DNA of 64,000 nt from the NCBI RefSeq assembly GCF_018141545.1, contig NZ_CP064356.1, positions 1,997,001 to 2,061,000 of the forward strand, given 5' to 3'. Under the pieces are notes generated by a model, which saw only the letters and a program-made list of their open reading frames with translations, had not been told where the DNA came from and did not search any database. Origin of the DNA: Miltoncostaea oceani. GTDB lineage: Bacteria; Actinomycetota; Thermoleophilia; Miltoncostaeales; Miltoncostaeaceae. Made by a program: the position numbers and the translations under genes. Shown here one piece after another: positions 1 through 10,785 of this stretch (position 1 is the stretch's first letter; every line of letters starts with the position of its first letter).

Positions 1-2654
<2,654 letters not shown>

Positions 2655-2658
<4 letters not shown>

Positions 2659-3347
2659 GGCGTCCCGAAGAGGACGGGCTCGAGCCCCAGGGTCAGGCCG
2701 GGCCGTGTCCGGACGGCGCGCACCGCCATCACGACACCGGGCATGAAGCTCTCCCGCGAGAGCGAGTCGTGGCGGATCGTCAGGGTCTCGTCGTGGCCGC
2801 CGAGGATGACCTCCTGGTGGGCGACGAGGCCGGGGAGGCGGACGGAGTGGACGACGGGGTCGCCCTCCATCAGCCCGGCGGTGCGGAGGGCGGTGCCGGA
2901 GGGGGCGTCGAGCTTGCGGTCGTGGTGCAGCTCGATGATCTCCGCCTTCGGCATGTGCCGTGACGCCTCCGCGGCGAAGCGCATCATGAGGACGGCGCCG
3001 ACGGCGAAGTTCGGGGCGATGAGCGCGTTCGCGGTCCCCCCCTCGGCGAGGGCCCGGATCTCGGCGACCTGGTCGTCGGTGAGGCCGGTGGTGCCGACGA
3101 CGACGTGGACGCCGGCGCGGAGCGCGGTGGTGACGTTCGCGAAGACGGTGTCGGGGATGGTGAAGTCGACCATCACCTCGGGCGTGCCGGACGCGAGCGC
3201 GGCGGTGAGGTTCTCGTAGCTGTCGGGCTGCCCGCCGAGGGTGGGGTCGACGGACATCGCCACGCGCATGTCGTCCTCGCGCGTGACGGCGCCGACCACG
3301 GCCTGGCCCATGCGGCCACCGGCTCCCGAGACGCAGACGTCGATCAC
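2655..3347 (-). CDS. dapB: 4-hydroxy-tetrahydrodipicolinate reductase
   Basis: DapB performs the NAD(P)H-dependent reduction in the diaminopimelate/lysine pathway. The 230 residues begin with the Rossmann motif GAGGRMGQ, followed by VDFTIP, VVGTTGL and APNFAVGA. The catalytic and substrate loop ELHHDRKLDAPSGTA is intact. The protein is slightly shorter than the usual 245-270. The start is GTG, only 6 nt after a TAGGCT -10 element and without a Shine-Dalgarno, so the mRNA is probably leaderless. The gene overlaps pyc by 4 bp and is divergent from the histidine phosphatase. Confidence 0.95.
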
Positions 3348-3353
3348 CCGGCG

Positions 3354-3383
3354 AGCCTACAGTGGGCGCCGGAGTCGTATCGT
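3354..3383. promoter_or_regulatory. Divergent leaderless promoters of dapB and histidine phosphatase
   Basis: TAGGCT on the minus strand (3359-3354) stands 6 nt before the dapB GTG. TATCGT on the plus strand (3378-3383) stands 7 nt before the phosphatase GTG. The two start codons are 43 nt apart and the -10 elements 18 nt apart, so the promoters overlap and transcription of the two genes may compete. No -35 box is evident for either. Confidence 0.6.
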
Positions 3384-3390
3384 TCGCGGG

Positions 3391-3999
3391 GTGCGTCTGA
3401 TCCTCGTGCGGCACGGACAGTCCGAGTGGAACGCCCTCGGGCGGCTCCAGGGGGTGTCCGATCCCCCCCTCAGCGACGCCGGCCGGGCGGAGGCGGTGGC
3501 CCTCGGGCCGTTCGTCGCCGCGCTCGCCCCGGAGGTCGCGGTGTCGTCGGATCTGCGGCGCGCCGTCGTGACCCGGGAGCTGCTCGGCCTGCCCGCGACC
3601 GTCGCCGTGGCGGAGGACGACCCGCGGTGGCGCGAGTCGGACCTCGGGGAGTGGACGGGGCGCCTGCCCGGTGACCTGTCCCCCGCCGAGCACGCCGACT
3701 TCCTGCGCTGGCGCGTCGGGCGCCACACCCCGCCGGGGGGCGAGAGCTGGGCGCGGACCCGGGCCCGCGTGGCGGAGGCGGCGCGGGACCTGGAGGCGAC
3801 CGGCGCCCGCCGCGCCGTGGTCGTGACCCACGGGGGGCCGGTCCGCGCCCTCTGCCACGAACTCGCCGGACTCGACCCGGAGGCGATGGTCCCCGTCGCC
3901 AACGCCACCGTCACCATCATCGAGACCCTCCCCTCCCCCCACCTCGTCGCCTTCGGCATGAGCCCCGACCCCCGGAGCGGGGACCGCCACCTGGGGTGA
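3391..3999 (+). CDS. Histidine phosphatase family protein (phosphoglycerate mutase-like)
   Basis: A 202-residue member of the histidine-phosphatase superfamily. The N-terminal LVRHGQSEWN carries the phospho-accepting histidine, and the second catalytic histidine is in VTHGGPVRAL. Family members are broad phosphatases or cofactor-dependent mutases and the substrate cannot be read from sequence. GTG at 3391 is chosen because it puts the RHG motif at residue 7 and lies 7 nt after TATCGT. The reading frame stays open further upstream but has no family sequence there. Confidence 0.9.
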   Translation: MRLILVRHGQSEWNALGRLQGVSDPPLSDAGRAEAVALGPFVAALAPEVAVSSDLRRAVVTRELLGLPATVAVAEDDPRWRESDLGEWTGRLPGDLSPAEHADFLRWRVGRHTPPGGESWARTRARVAEAARDLEATGARRAVVVTHGGPVRALCHELAGLDPEAMVPVANATVTIIETLPSPHLVAFGMSPDPRSGDRHLG

Positions 4000-4035
4000 G
4001 CCCGGCGGGCTCCGGGTGGGGCTCGTGTCGGTGAT

Positions 4036-4312
4036 GGCCGAATGGACCTCGGGGCTCCGGCCAAGTGGCCGGAGGGGTCGCGGCCAATTGGACCCACCGG
4101 TCACGGCCACGTGGCCGGACGGGTCGTGGCCAAGTGGCCGGACGGGTCGTGGCCAAATGAACCCCGGTCACGGCCACGTAGCCGCCGGCGTCGCGGCTAC
4201 GTGGCCGCCTGATGCGACGCTTCGGGCACCAGGAACTACCTCAGGCGAATGGACTCCGGGCCCACGGCCACGTGGCCGCCCGGTGACATGGCCGAGTGGC
4301 CGGTGGCCGAGC
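4036..4312. repeat. 23-bp palindromic tandem repeat array
   Basis: GGCC-starting units begin at 4036, 4059, 4082, 4105, 4128, 4151, 4172, 4195, 4244, 4266 and 4290, with a partial unit at 4305. The first five intervals are exactly 23 bp, later ones 21-24 bp, and one gap of 49 bp spans an eroded unit. The core is the perfect palindrome GGCCACGTGGCC or a variant such as GGCCAAGTGGCC. Units with a TGGACC-type core tend to precede GGCCACGTGGCC units, giving a rough higher-order period. A 23-bp period is not a multiple of three, so this is not a protein repeat. It fills the gap between two convergent genes. Confidence 0.85.
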
Positions 4313-4369
4313 ACCTGTCCTGTCCGGCGGAGGCGGCTCCGCTCGGACGCCCCCGCTCCGCTCAGTAGA

Positions 4370-4771
4370 TCAGAACTCGTCCTCGGGGTTCCGTTCGAGG
4401 AGCTCGATGCGGTAGCCGTCGGGGTCGCGGAGGAAGCAGATCCGGGGGCCGCCGGGGTACGCCGCGTAGGGCTCCTTCTCCGGCGCGATCCCCGCCTCCG
4501 CGAAGCGGGCGAGCTCGGCGTCCATGTCGTCGCTCACCGTCAGGGCGATGTGGCCGTACCCCTCCCCCAGCTCGTACGGCTCCGTGCGGCCGTCGTTGAG
4601 GGTCAGCTCCAGCCGCGCGCCGTCGCCCGGGAGGGCGAGGAAGATCACCGTCGCCGTGTCCCCACCGACCCGGCGCCGCCCCCGCTCCTCGAAGCCGATC
4701 GCCCCGTAGAACGCCAGGGAACGATCCTCGTCGAGCACGCGGATCATCGTGTGGATCAGTTCGACGGGCAT
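4370..4771 (-). CDS. Lactoylglutathione lyase-like VOC protein (glyoxalase I)
   Basis: A 133-residue vicinal-oxygen-chelate protein of glyoxalase I type. Both beta-alpha-beta modules are present, with the likely metal ligands in HTMIRV, RLELTLN, YGHIALTV and YRIELLE. The family isomerises thiol-methylglyoxal hemithioacetals; in an actinobacterium the thiol would probably be mycothiol (inference). The start is ATG with GGAGG 5 nt upstream. A TAGCAT -10 lies about 36 nt before the start, so this gene, unlike several neighbours, has a leader. It is convergent with the phosphatase across the repeat array. Confidence 0.9.
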   Translation of the reverse strand: MPVELIHTMIRVLDEDRSLAFYGAIGFEERGRRRVGGDTATVIFLALPGDGARLELTLNDGRTEPYELGEGYGHIALTVSDDMDAELARFAEAGIAPEKEPYAAYPGGPRICFLRDPDGYRIELLERNPEDEF

Positions 4772-4806
4772 CGGTGCCTCCGGCTCCGGGGACGGTTCCG
4801 CGCCCG

Positions 4807-4812
4807 ATGCTA
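4807..4812 (-). promoter_or_regulatory. -10 element of the glyoxalase gene
   Basis: TAGCAT on the minus strand lies 36 bp before the ATG and is followed by a GGAGG Shine-Dalgarno. No convincing -35 is visible. Confidence 0.35.
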
Positions 4813-4888
4813 CCCGCCCCCACGTCCCCGAGACCGACGGTCCACCCGGCCGGCGCGGGCGACCCGGCCGGCGGGACGACGCCCCCTG

Positions 4889-5212
4889 CTACGCCGCGAT
4901 CCCCAGCTCCATCTGCGCGGCGCCCTCGGCCGCCCGGTAGGCGTGGGCGGTGTTGCCCCACCCCCGCAGCCCCCAGACGTCCACGCGCTCGACCCGCCCC
5001 TCGTCGCCGAGGAGCCGCAGGGCCTCGCGCACCGACGACAACGCCGGCCCCCCGGCGGGGCGGCCGAACGCCAGGCGGTCCCGCACGTCCTCCGCGCTCC
5101 ACACGTGGTCACCCCGCGACCGCAGGACGGCCTCCACGACGTCCGCCAGATCCGCCGCCGTCCAGCGCCCGTGCGCCCGTCCCCGCCGCAGCCTCCCACC
5201 CATCCCGATCAC
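4889..5212 (-). CDS. Small winged-helix-like protein under a LexA box
   Basis: A 107-residue protein I do not recognise as a named family. The middle (GRWTAADLADVVEAVL, then HVWSAEDVRDRL and VREALRLLGDEGRVERV) reads as three helices and a wing, like a winged helix-turn-helix. There is no signal peptide or membrane segment. GTG at 5212 is chosen because GGAGGAGG ends 5 nt before it; an ATG at 5203 is also in frame. A canonical LexA site 46 bp upstream implies SOS induction. Family and function are unknown, and the fold is inferred from the pattern only. Confidence 0.7.
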   Translation of the reverse strand: MIGMGGRLRRGRAHGRWTAADLADVVEAVLRSRGDHVWSAEDVRDRLAFGRPAGGPALSSVREALRLLGDEGRVERVDVWGLRGWGNTAHAYRAAEGAAQMELGIAA

Positions 5213-5257
5213 GTCCGCCTCCTCCGCATCACGACCTCCCACATCGTAGCGCGTTCG

Positions 5258-5273
5258 TCGAACGTGTGTTCGA
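5258..5273. promoter_or_regulatory. LexA (SOS) box
   Basis: TCGAACGTGTGTTCGA is a perfect match to the actinobacterial LexA operator TCGAAC-N4-GTTCGA. It lies just upstream of a minus-strand -10 (TACGAT, 5248-5243), between the -10 and -35 positions of the small winged-helix gene. Bound LexA would therefore occlude that promoter. The divergent MDR gene starts 86 bp away on the other side and could be co-controlled. Confidence 0.85.
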
Positions 5274-5358
5274 TACCGGACGCGCCGACGTCGGATCGGA
5301 GGGTGCGCGATCGCCGGGATCGGGAAGACTGTCCCGACGCCCCCACCGGAGGATCCCG

Positions 5359-6360
5359 ATGCCCGCCCCCGCACTGACCAGCCGCGCCGTCCGCTTCGAG
5401 GAGTTCGGGGAGCCCGCCGACGTCCTGAGCGTCTCCCGCATCCCGATGCCGGCGCCCGGTCCCGGTGAGGTGACGATCCGGCTGACGTCGCGCCCCATCA
5501 ACCCGTCCGACCTCTCCGTCGTCCGCGGACGGTACGGCGACCTGCCGCCGCTGCCCGCCACCCCCGGGCTGGAGGGCGTCGGCGAGGTCGAGGCCCTCGG
5601 CGAGGGCGTCGGCAACGTCACCATCGGCGACCGCGTCGTCTCCCTCGGCATCACCCCGGGGACGTGGGCGGAGCGGATGACCGCGCCCGCCGCGACGCTC
5701 GTCCCCATCCCCGACGGCGTCTCCGACGACGCCGCCGCCCAGCTCGTCGTCAACCCCCTCACCGCCTGGGTGCTCGTCGTCGAGGAGCTCGACGTGCAGC
5801 CCGGCGAGTGGCTGCTCCAGAGCGCCGCGGGATCGACGCTCGGGCGCGTGGTGCTGCAGCTCGCGAAGGCGCGTGGCTTCCGCACCATCAACATCGTCCG
5901 CCGCCCCGAGGGCGCACAGGAGCTCCTCGACCTCGGCGCCGACGAGGTGATCGTCGGCGGTGACGACCTCCCCGCCCGCGTCGGGGAGATCACCGGCGGC
6001 GTCGGCGTCGCGAAGGCGATCGACGCCGTCGGCGGCCCGCTCGCCGCCGCCATGGCCGCGTCGCTCGCGGTGCGGGGCACCCTCGTCACCTACGGGCGCC
6101 TCTCCCAGGAGCCCGCCCCGTTCGACACCGGCCAGCAGATCTTCCGCGGCTCGACCGTCCGGGGGTTCTGGCTCGCGCACTGGTTCCGCGAATCCACCCC
6201 CGCCCACGTGCAGGAGACGATCGCGACGATGCTCGGGATGATGGCCGAGGGCGTCGTCGACCCCCCGGTCGAGGCGCGGTACGACCTCGCCGACATCCGC
6301 GCCGCCGTCGCCCACGCCGAACGGCCCGGCCGCGCGGGCAAGGTGCTGCTCGTCGGCTGA
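5359..6360 (+). CDS. Zinc-independent MDR reductase, enoyl-thioester-reductase-like
   Basis: A 333-residue medium-chain dehydrogenase/reductase without zinc-binding cysteines. The N-terminal domain has the NPSDL motif. The nucleotide-binding domain reads LLQSAAGSTLGRVVLQLAK, then INIVRR, as in the mitochondrial/bacterial 2-enoyl-thioester reductase (MECR/ETR) and quinone oxidoreductase groups, which use NADPH. The NPLTAW segment also fits the ETR group. ATG at 5359 has GGAGGA 5 nt upstream; the longer open frame upstream is not coding. A quinone reductase role is the alternative. Confidence 0.85.
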   Translation: MPAPALTSRAVRFEEFGEPADVLSVSRIPMPAPGPGEVTIRLTSRPINPSDLSVVRGRYGDLPPLPATPGLEGVGEVEALGEGVGNVTIGDRVVSLGITPGTWAERMTAPAATLVPIPDGVSDDAAAQLVVNPLTAWVLVVEELDVQPGEWLLQSAAGSTLGRVVLQLAKARGFRTINIVRRPEGAQELLDLGADEVIVGGDDLPARVGEITGGVGVAKAIDAVGGPLAAAMAASLAVRGTLVTYGRLSQEPAPFDTGQQIFRGSTVRGFWLAHWFRESTPAHVQETIATMLGMMAEGVVDPPVEARYDLADIRAAVAHAERPGRAGKVLLVG

Positions 6361-6362
6361 CG

Positions 6363-6378
6363 CCGGCCCGCGGGCCGG
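6363..6378. terminator. 16-bp GC palindrome between convergent genes
   Basis: CCGGCCCGCGGGCCGG lies directly after the MDR stop and just before the convergent M16 stop. It can fold as RNA but has no T-tract, so a terminator role is only suggested by position. Confidence 0.3.
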
Positions 6379-6393
6379 GCCCCGCCGTCCCGA

Positions 6394-7692
6394 TCAGGCG
6401 GCGGCGAGCTCCGGGCTGAGCCTGCGGACGGCGTCGCGGATCAGTTCGCCCGTCGGGCCGATCGCGGCGACGGACATCGCCTCCGGGGCCCAGTGCTCGT
6501 GCGCGAGCGCCTGCACGTCATCGACCGTCACGGCCTCGACGCGCTCCACGATCTCGTCGACCGTCAGCATCTCCGTGCCCGTCAGGACGGACCGGCCGAT
6601 GCGGTTCATGCGGGTGCCGGAGCTCTCCATCCCGAGCACCAAGCGGCCCTTCAGGTGGTCCTTCGCCCGGCGGAGCTCCTCGGCGGGCAGCGGTTCCGAG
6701 CCGATGCGCCGCAGCTCCGTCGCGATGATGTCGCAGCACACGCCGAGGTTGTCCTCGCGCGTGCCGAGGTAGACGCCGACCTGGCCGGCGTCGGCGTAGC
6801 CGACGACGTAGGAGCCGACCGAGTACGCCAGGCCGCGCTTCTCACGGACCTCCTGGAACAGGCGGCTGCTCATCGACCCGCCGAGCACCGTGTCGAGCAC
6901 CGACTGGGCGTGACGGCGCGGGTCGTTGCGCGACAGGCCCGGGCCACCGAGGCACAGGTGGTACTGCTCCGTCGCCTTCTCCTTCACCACGAGGGTCGGG
7001 GCGCCGGCGCTGGCGGCCTCGAAGACACCCTCCGACGCCACCGACGGCAGGTCGCCGAGGAGGCGCTCCGAGAGCTCCATCACCCGCTCGTGGGTGATGT
7101 TGCCCGCCGCCGCGACGACCATGTTCGGCGCCGTGTAGTGACCGGCGTGGTAGGCCCGCACCCCCGACTCGGGGACGCTGCCGATGACCTCGCGCGTGCC
7201 GATGACGGGACGGCCGAGGGCCTGGTCCGGGAAGACCGCGCGACTCGCGAGGTCGTGGATCTGGTCCTGGGGGTCGTCCTCGTACATGGCGATCTCCTCG
7301 AGGACGACCTCGCGCTCCTGGTCGAGGTCGAGGAACGACGGCCGCTGCGCCATGTCCGTCAGCAGCGGCATCGCCTGGTCGAGGAGCTCGTCGAGCACCC
7401 GGCAGTAGAGGACCGTGTAGTCCTTGCCGGTCGCCGCGTTCACCTCGCCGCCGAGGCCGTCGAAGGCCTGGGCGATCTGCTCCGGCGAGTGCGTCGGCGT
7501 GCCCTTGAACAGCATGTGCTCGAGGAAGTGGGAGATCCCCGCCTCCTCGTCGCGCTCGAACCGCGAGCCGACCCCGATCCAGATCCCCAGGGCGACCGAG
7601 CGGACCCCCGGGATGGCCTCCGTGACGACACGGAGACCACCCGGGGTGACGCCGATCACCGGCGGGGGCGTGGCCGAGGCCGGCGCGCTCAT
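6394..7692 (-). CDS. M16 family zinc protease (processing-peptidase-like)
   Basis: A 432-residue single-chain M16 peptidase related to mitochondrial processing peptidase beta and B. subtilis MlpA. The inverted zinc motif HFLEHMLFKGT lies at about residues 55-65, with the distal glutamate in the family region EVNAATGKDYT to EVVLEEIAMYEDDP. The C-terminal inactive half is intact (GGSMSSRLFQEVREKRGLAYSV). The ATG has GGAG inside the end of pnp and starts 4 nt after the pnp stop. The pnp-M16 pairing is conserved in actinobacteria. Confidence 0.95.
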   Translation of the reverse strand: MSAPASATPPPVIGVTPGGLRVVTEAIPGVRSVALGIWIGVGSRFERDEEAGISHFLEHMLFKGTPTHSPEQIAQAFDGLGGEVNAATGKDYTVLYCRVLDELLDQAMPLLTDMAQRPSFLDLDQEREVVLEEIAMYEDDPQDQIHDLASRAVFPDQALGRPVIGTREVIGSVPESGVRAYHAGHYTAPNMVVAAAGNITHERVMELSERLLGDLPSVASEGVFEAASAGAPTLVVKEKATEQYHLCLGGPGLSRNDPRRHAQSVLDTVLGGSMSSRLFQEVREKRGLAYSVGSYVVGYADAGQVGVYLGTREDNLGVCCDIIATELRRIGSEPLPAEELRRAKDHLKGRLVLGMESSGTRMNRIGRSVLTGTEMLTVDEIVERVEAVTVDDVQALAHEHWAPEAMSVAAIGPTGELIRDAVRRLSPELAAA

Positions 7693-7696
7693 CCGA

Positions 7697-9886
7697 CTAC
7701 TCCGCGGCGGTCAGTCGCCGGCGGCGGCGGCGCGGGCGCTCGCCGTCGTCGTCGCCGGACTCGCCGGCCGACCCGTTCTCGCCCCCGCCCCCGTCGACGT
7801 CCTCCATGCCGACGATGCGCAGGCCGATGCGGCCGCGTGCCTTGTCCACCTCGACGACCGTCACGTCGACCACGTCGCCGCGGTTGACGACGTCCTCGAC
7901 CTTGTCGACCCGGCCGCGGCCGAGGTTCGAGATGTGCAGCAGGCCGTCGACGCCCTTCGTCAGCTCGACGAACGCGCCGAACGTGGTCGTCTTCACGACC
8001 TTGGCGCCCAGGTAGGTGTCGCCCACCTCGACGTCCTTGGTCATCGCGCGGATCGCCTCGACGGCCGCGTCGGCCTTCTCGCCGTTGACGCCGTACACCT
8101 TGACGGTGCCGTCGTCCTCGATCGAGATCTCGACCTCGTAGTCGGCCTCGAGGCCGCGGATCGTCTCGCCGCCCTTGCCGATGACGGTGCCGATGCGCTC
8201 CGGGTCGATCTTGATCGCCGTGATGCGCGGGGCCCACGCCGACAGCTCCGTCCGGGGCTCCGGCAGGGTCTCCGCCATGATCCCGAGGATGTGCTCGCGG
8301 CCGGCCTTCGCCTGCGCGAGGGCCTCCCGGAGGATCTCGAAGGTCACGCCGGTGATCTTGATGTCCATCTGCAGGGCGTTGATGCCCTCGGACGTGCCCG
8401 CGACCTTGAAGTCCATGTCGCCGAGGTGGTCCTCGTCGCCCTGGATGTCGCTGAGGATGATGTGGTCGTCACCCTCCTTGATGAGGCCCATCGCGATGCC
8501 CGCGACGGGGCGCGTGATCGCGACGCCGGCGTCGAGCAGTGCGAGGGTCGAGCCGCAGACCGACGCCATCGACGACGAGCCGTTGCTCTCCAGCGTCTCG
8601 GAGACGAGCCGCAGCGTGTACGGGAACTCGACGTCGTCCGGGATCATCGGCAGGAGGGCCCGCTCGGCGAGCGCGCCGTGGCCGATGTCGCGGCGCTTCG
8701 GGCCGCGCATGAAGCCGGTCTCGCCCACGGAGAACGGCGGGAAGTTGTAGTGGTGGATGTAGCGCTTCGTGGTCTCGATGCCGAGGCCGTCGATGCGCTG
8801 CGCCTCCTTCGTGGTGCCGAGCGCGAGGCTCGTCAGCACCTGGGTCTCACCGCGCGTGAACAGGCCGGAGCCGTGGACGCGCGGCAGGATGCCGGCCTCG
8901 CACGTGATCGGCCGGATCTCGTCGGCCTTGCGCCCGTCGGGGCGGTGCTTGTCGACCGCGATCCGCTTGCGGATCAGGCTCTTCTGCAGCGCGTCGAACG
9001 CGCGGCTGAAGGCGGCGACGTCCTCCGGGTCGGCGTCGGCGCCGACGACGGCCTCGCGGGCCGCCTCGCGCACGGCGGCGACCTTGTCGCGGCGCAGCAG
9101 CTTCGCCTGCTCGGAGGTGGCCTCGGCGAGGTCCTTGCCGGCGGCCTTCTCGATGGCGGCGGAGACCTTCTCGTCGACCGAGACCGGCGCGATGTCCCAC
9201 TTCTCCTTGCCGGCCTTCTCGACCAGCTCCAGCTGGACGGCGCAGAGGTTCCGGATCTCCTCGTGGGCGATCTGGAGGGCCTCGAGCATCGTCTCCTCGT
9301 CGACCTCGCGGGCGCCGGCCTCGACCATCGAGATGGCCTCGGCGGTGCCGGCGACGACGAGGTCGAGCTCCGACTCCTCGGTCTCCTGCAGCGTCGGGTT
9401 GATGATGAACTCGTCGCCGATCAGGCCGATGCGGACGGCGCCGACCGGGCCCTGGAAGGGCAGCTCGGAGATCATCAGCGCGGCCGAGGCGCCGTTCAGC
9501 GCCAGGATGTCGAACGCGTTGACCTGGTCCACGGACAGCACGGTCGCGACGACCTGCGTCTCGTTGCGGTAGCCCTTCGGCCAGAGCGGCCGGATCGGCC
9601 GGTCGGTCATGCGCGCCGTGAGGGTGGCGCGGTCGCTCGGACGCGACTCGCGCTTGATGAAGCCGCCGGGGATCTTGCCCGCGGCGTACATCCGCTCCTC
9701 GACATCGACGGTGAGGGGGAAGAAGTCCGCCCCCGGGCGGGGCGTCTGCGCGCCCACCGCCGTCACCAGCACCACCGTGTCACCCGAGCGGACGAGCACC
9801 GCCCCGTTGGCCTGCTTGGCCAGCTTCCCCGTCTCGAACGAGATCGGAGCATCACCGATCTTCGCGGTAACGACCTCTACACCCAT
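7697..9886 (-). CDS. pnp: Polyribonucleotide nucleotidyltransferase (PNPase)
   Basis: PNPase degrades RNA 3' to 5' phosphorolytically and can also polymerise. The 729 residues show two RNase PH domains (active-site region GIAMGLIKEGDDHIILSDI in the second), a helical linker, then a KH domain (GKGGETIRGL) and an S1 domain (GAKVVKTTTFGAFVEL). The C-terminus is an acidic-then-arginine tail. Start ATG with AAGGG upstream. The gene follows rpsO and precedes the M16 gene, the usual order, so co-transcription with rpsO is likely. Confidence 0.98.
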   Translation of the reverse strand: MGVEVVTAKIGDAPISFETGKLAKQANGAVLVRSGDTVVLVTAVGAQTPRPGADFFPLTVDVEERMYAAGKIPGGFIKRESRPSDRATLTARMTDRPIRPLWPKGYRNETQVVATVLSVDQVNAFDILALNGASAALMISELPFQGPVGAVRIGLIGDEFIINPTLQETEESELDLVVAGTAEAISMVEAGAREVDEETMLEALQIAHEEIRNLCAVQLELVEKAGKEKWDIAPVSVDEKVSAAIEKAAGKDLAEATSEQAKLLRRDKVAAVREAAREAVVGADADPEDVAAFSRAFDALQKSLIRKRIAVDKHRPDGRKADEIRPITCEAGILPRVHGSGLFTRGETQVLTSLALGTTKEAQRIDGLGIETTKRYIHHYNFPPFSVGETGFMRGPKRRDIGHGALAERALLPMIPDDVEFPYTLRLVSETLESNGSSSMASVCGSTLALLDAGVAITRPVAGIAMGLIKEGDDHIILSDIQGDEDHLGDMDFKVAGTSEGINALQMDIKITGVTFEILREALAQAKAGREHILGIMAETLPEPRTELSAWAPRITAIKIDPERIGTVIGKGGETIRGLEADYEVEISIEDDGTVKVYGVNGEKADAAVEAIRAMTKDVEVGDTYLGAKVVKTTTFGAFVELTKGVDGLLHISNLGRGRVDKVEDVVNRGDVVDVTVVEVDKARGRIGLRIVGMEDVDGGGGENGSAGESGDDDGERPRRRRRRLTAAE

Positions 9887-9977
9887 GTCACACCCTTTGT
9901 CTGCCCCGCCGACCTGTTCGGCCGGGGCGCCTCAGCCCGGCGCCCTGTGCGCCGGTCCGTCCGTTCGTCGGCCGCGC

Positions 9978-10244
9978 CTACCTGCGCAGGCCGAGCTTCT
10001 TCGTCAGCTCGCGGTAGCCGTCCAGATCGGTCTTCTGAAGGTAGTTCAGGAGGCGCCGGCGGCGCCCGACCATCTGCAGGAGGCCACGTCGCGAGTGGTG
10101 GTCCTTCTTGTGGAGCTTGAGGTGCTCGGTGAGGCCGTTGATCCTCTCGGTGAGGATGGCCACCTGCACCTGCGGCGAGCCCGTGTCGGTCTCGTGGCGG
10201 CGGTGCCCACCGATGACCTCGGCCTTCGCGTCCTTGTCGAGCAT
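9978..10244 (-). CDS. rpsO: 30S ribosomal protein S15
   Basis: An 88-residue S15, close to the usual 89. It contains the [15 protein letters not shown] segment, the [15 protein letters not shown] rRNA-binding stretch and the terminal [15 protein letters not shown] at 10244 is chosen over the longer frame because AGGAGA lies 6 nt upstream and the N-terminus then matches the family. S15 binds 16S rRNA early in 30S assembly and in several bacteria represses its own mRNA. Confidence 0.98.
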   Translation of the reverse strand: MLDKDAKAEVIGGHRRHETDTGSPQVQVAILTERINGLTEHLKLHKKDHHSRRGLLQMVGRRRRLLNYLQKTDLDGYRELTKKLGLRR

Positions 10245-10350
10245 GCGGTTCTCCTGTCTCAGCCGCGGCGCAGCCTGAGCCACCCCGGGTCGTCACGTGA
10301 TGCGCACAGGGGGGTCACGTGGTCCGCGACGCGCACCCCGGCGCGTGGCG

Positions 10351-10356
10351 AGGGTA
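10351..10356 (-). promoter_or_regulatory. Probable rpsO promoter (-10) and leader
   Basis: TACCCT, within CTGATACCCT, lies about 107 bp before the rpsO ATG. The leader between them contains two CACGTG-bearing words around 10293-10320 that could pair and might be an S15 autoregulatory structure, but this is not tested. The rest of the 10245-10557 gap shows no gene. Confidence 0.35.
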
Positions 10357-10557
10357 TCAGAGACCCCCCGCCGCACCCCGTCCGGTAAACGTCCTGCACC
10401 CGTCAGATAAGCGGGGACCCCGCGATCCTGGCCCCCGGGACAATGGCCGGAGACCCCGCGGAGACGGGAGACTGCCCGTGCTTCCCCATCCCGGGGTCCC
10501 GGAAGCGGTAGCGCCACCCGGCGCTCGGAGAGAACCGCACCCATGGAGGCAGGAGAC

Positions 10558-10785
10558 GTGCCCTACACGCCCGAACAGGCGGCGGCGCTCGCCGCCCAGC
10601 TCGGCCCCCTGTACGGACTGCGCCCGGACCAGCTCCCCACGAGCGTGTTCGACAGCGTCCTCAACGGCCTGGAGCAGTGCCAGGCGATCCTCGACGCGAT
10701 CCCCCAGCAGGAGACCCCCGCACCGCTCACGGAGTACCAGGCGACCGTCGTCGTCGAGCCGACCGCGAAGGGATGGGCACCGTGA
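10558..10785 (+). CDS. Small GatC/AtzG-like partner of the downstream amidase
   Basis: A 75-residue helical protein (YTPEQAAALAAQLGPLYG, then VFDSVLNGLEQCQAIL and a Pro-containing tail). Size, helices and position directly before an amidase fit the small partner of amidases (GatC for GatA, AtzG/DUF4089 for AtzE), but identity rests on context more than motif. GTG at 10558 has GGAGG 8 nt upstream; an ATG at 10543 is in frame with a weaker site. Its stop overlaps the amidase GTG as GTGA. Confidence 0.6.
   Translation: MPYTPEQAAALAAQLGPLYGLRPDQLPTSVFDSVLNGLEQCQAILDAIPQQETPAPLTEYQATVVVEPTAKGWAP

Noticed and set aside
4036-4312. 23-bp repeats as a CRISPR array
   Set aside because: Units are adjacent without unique spacers, are palindromic throughout, and no cas gene is near.
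7689-8237. An ORF overlapping the end of pnp
   Set aside because: Out-of-frame shadow; PNPase with KH and S1 fully explains the region.
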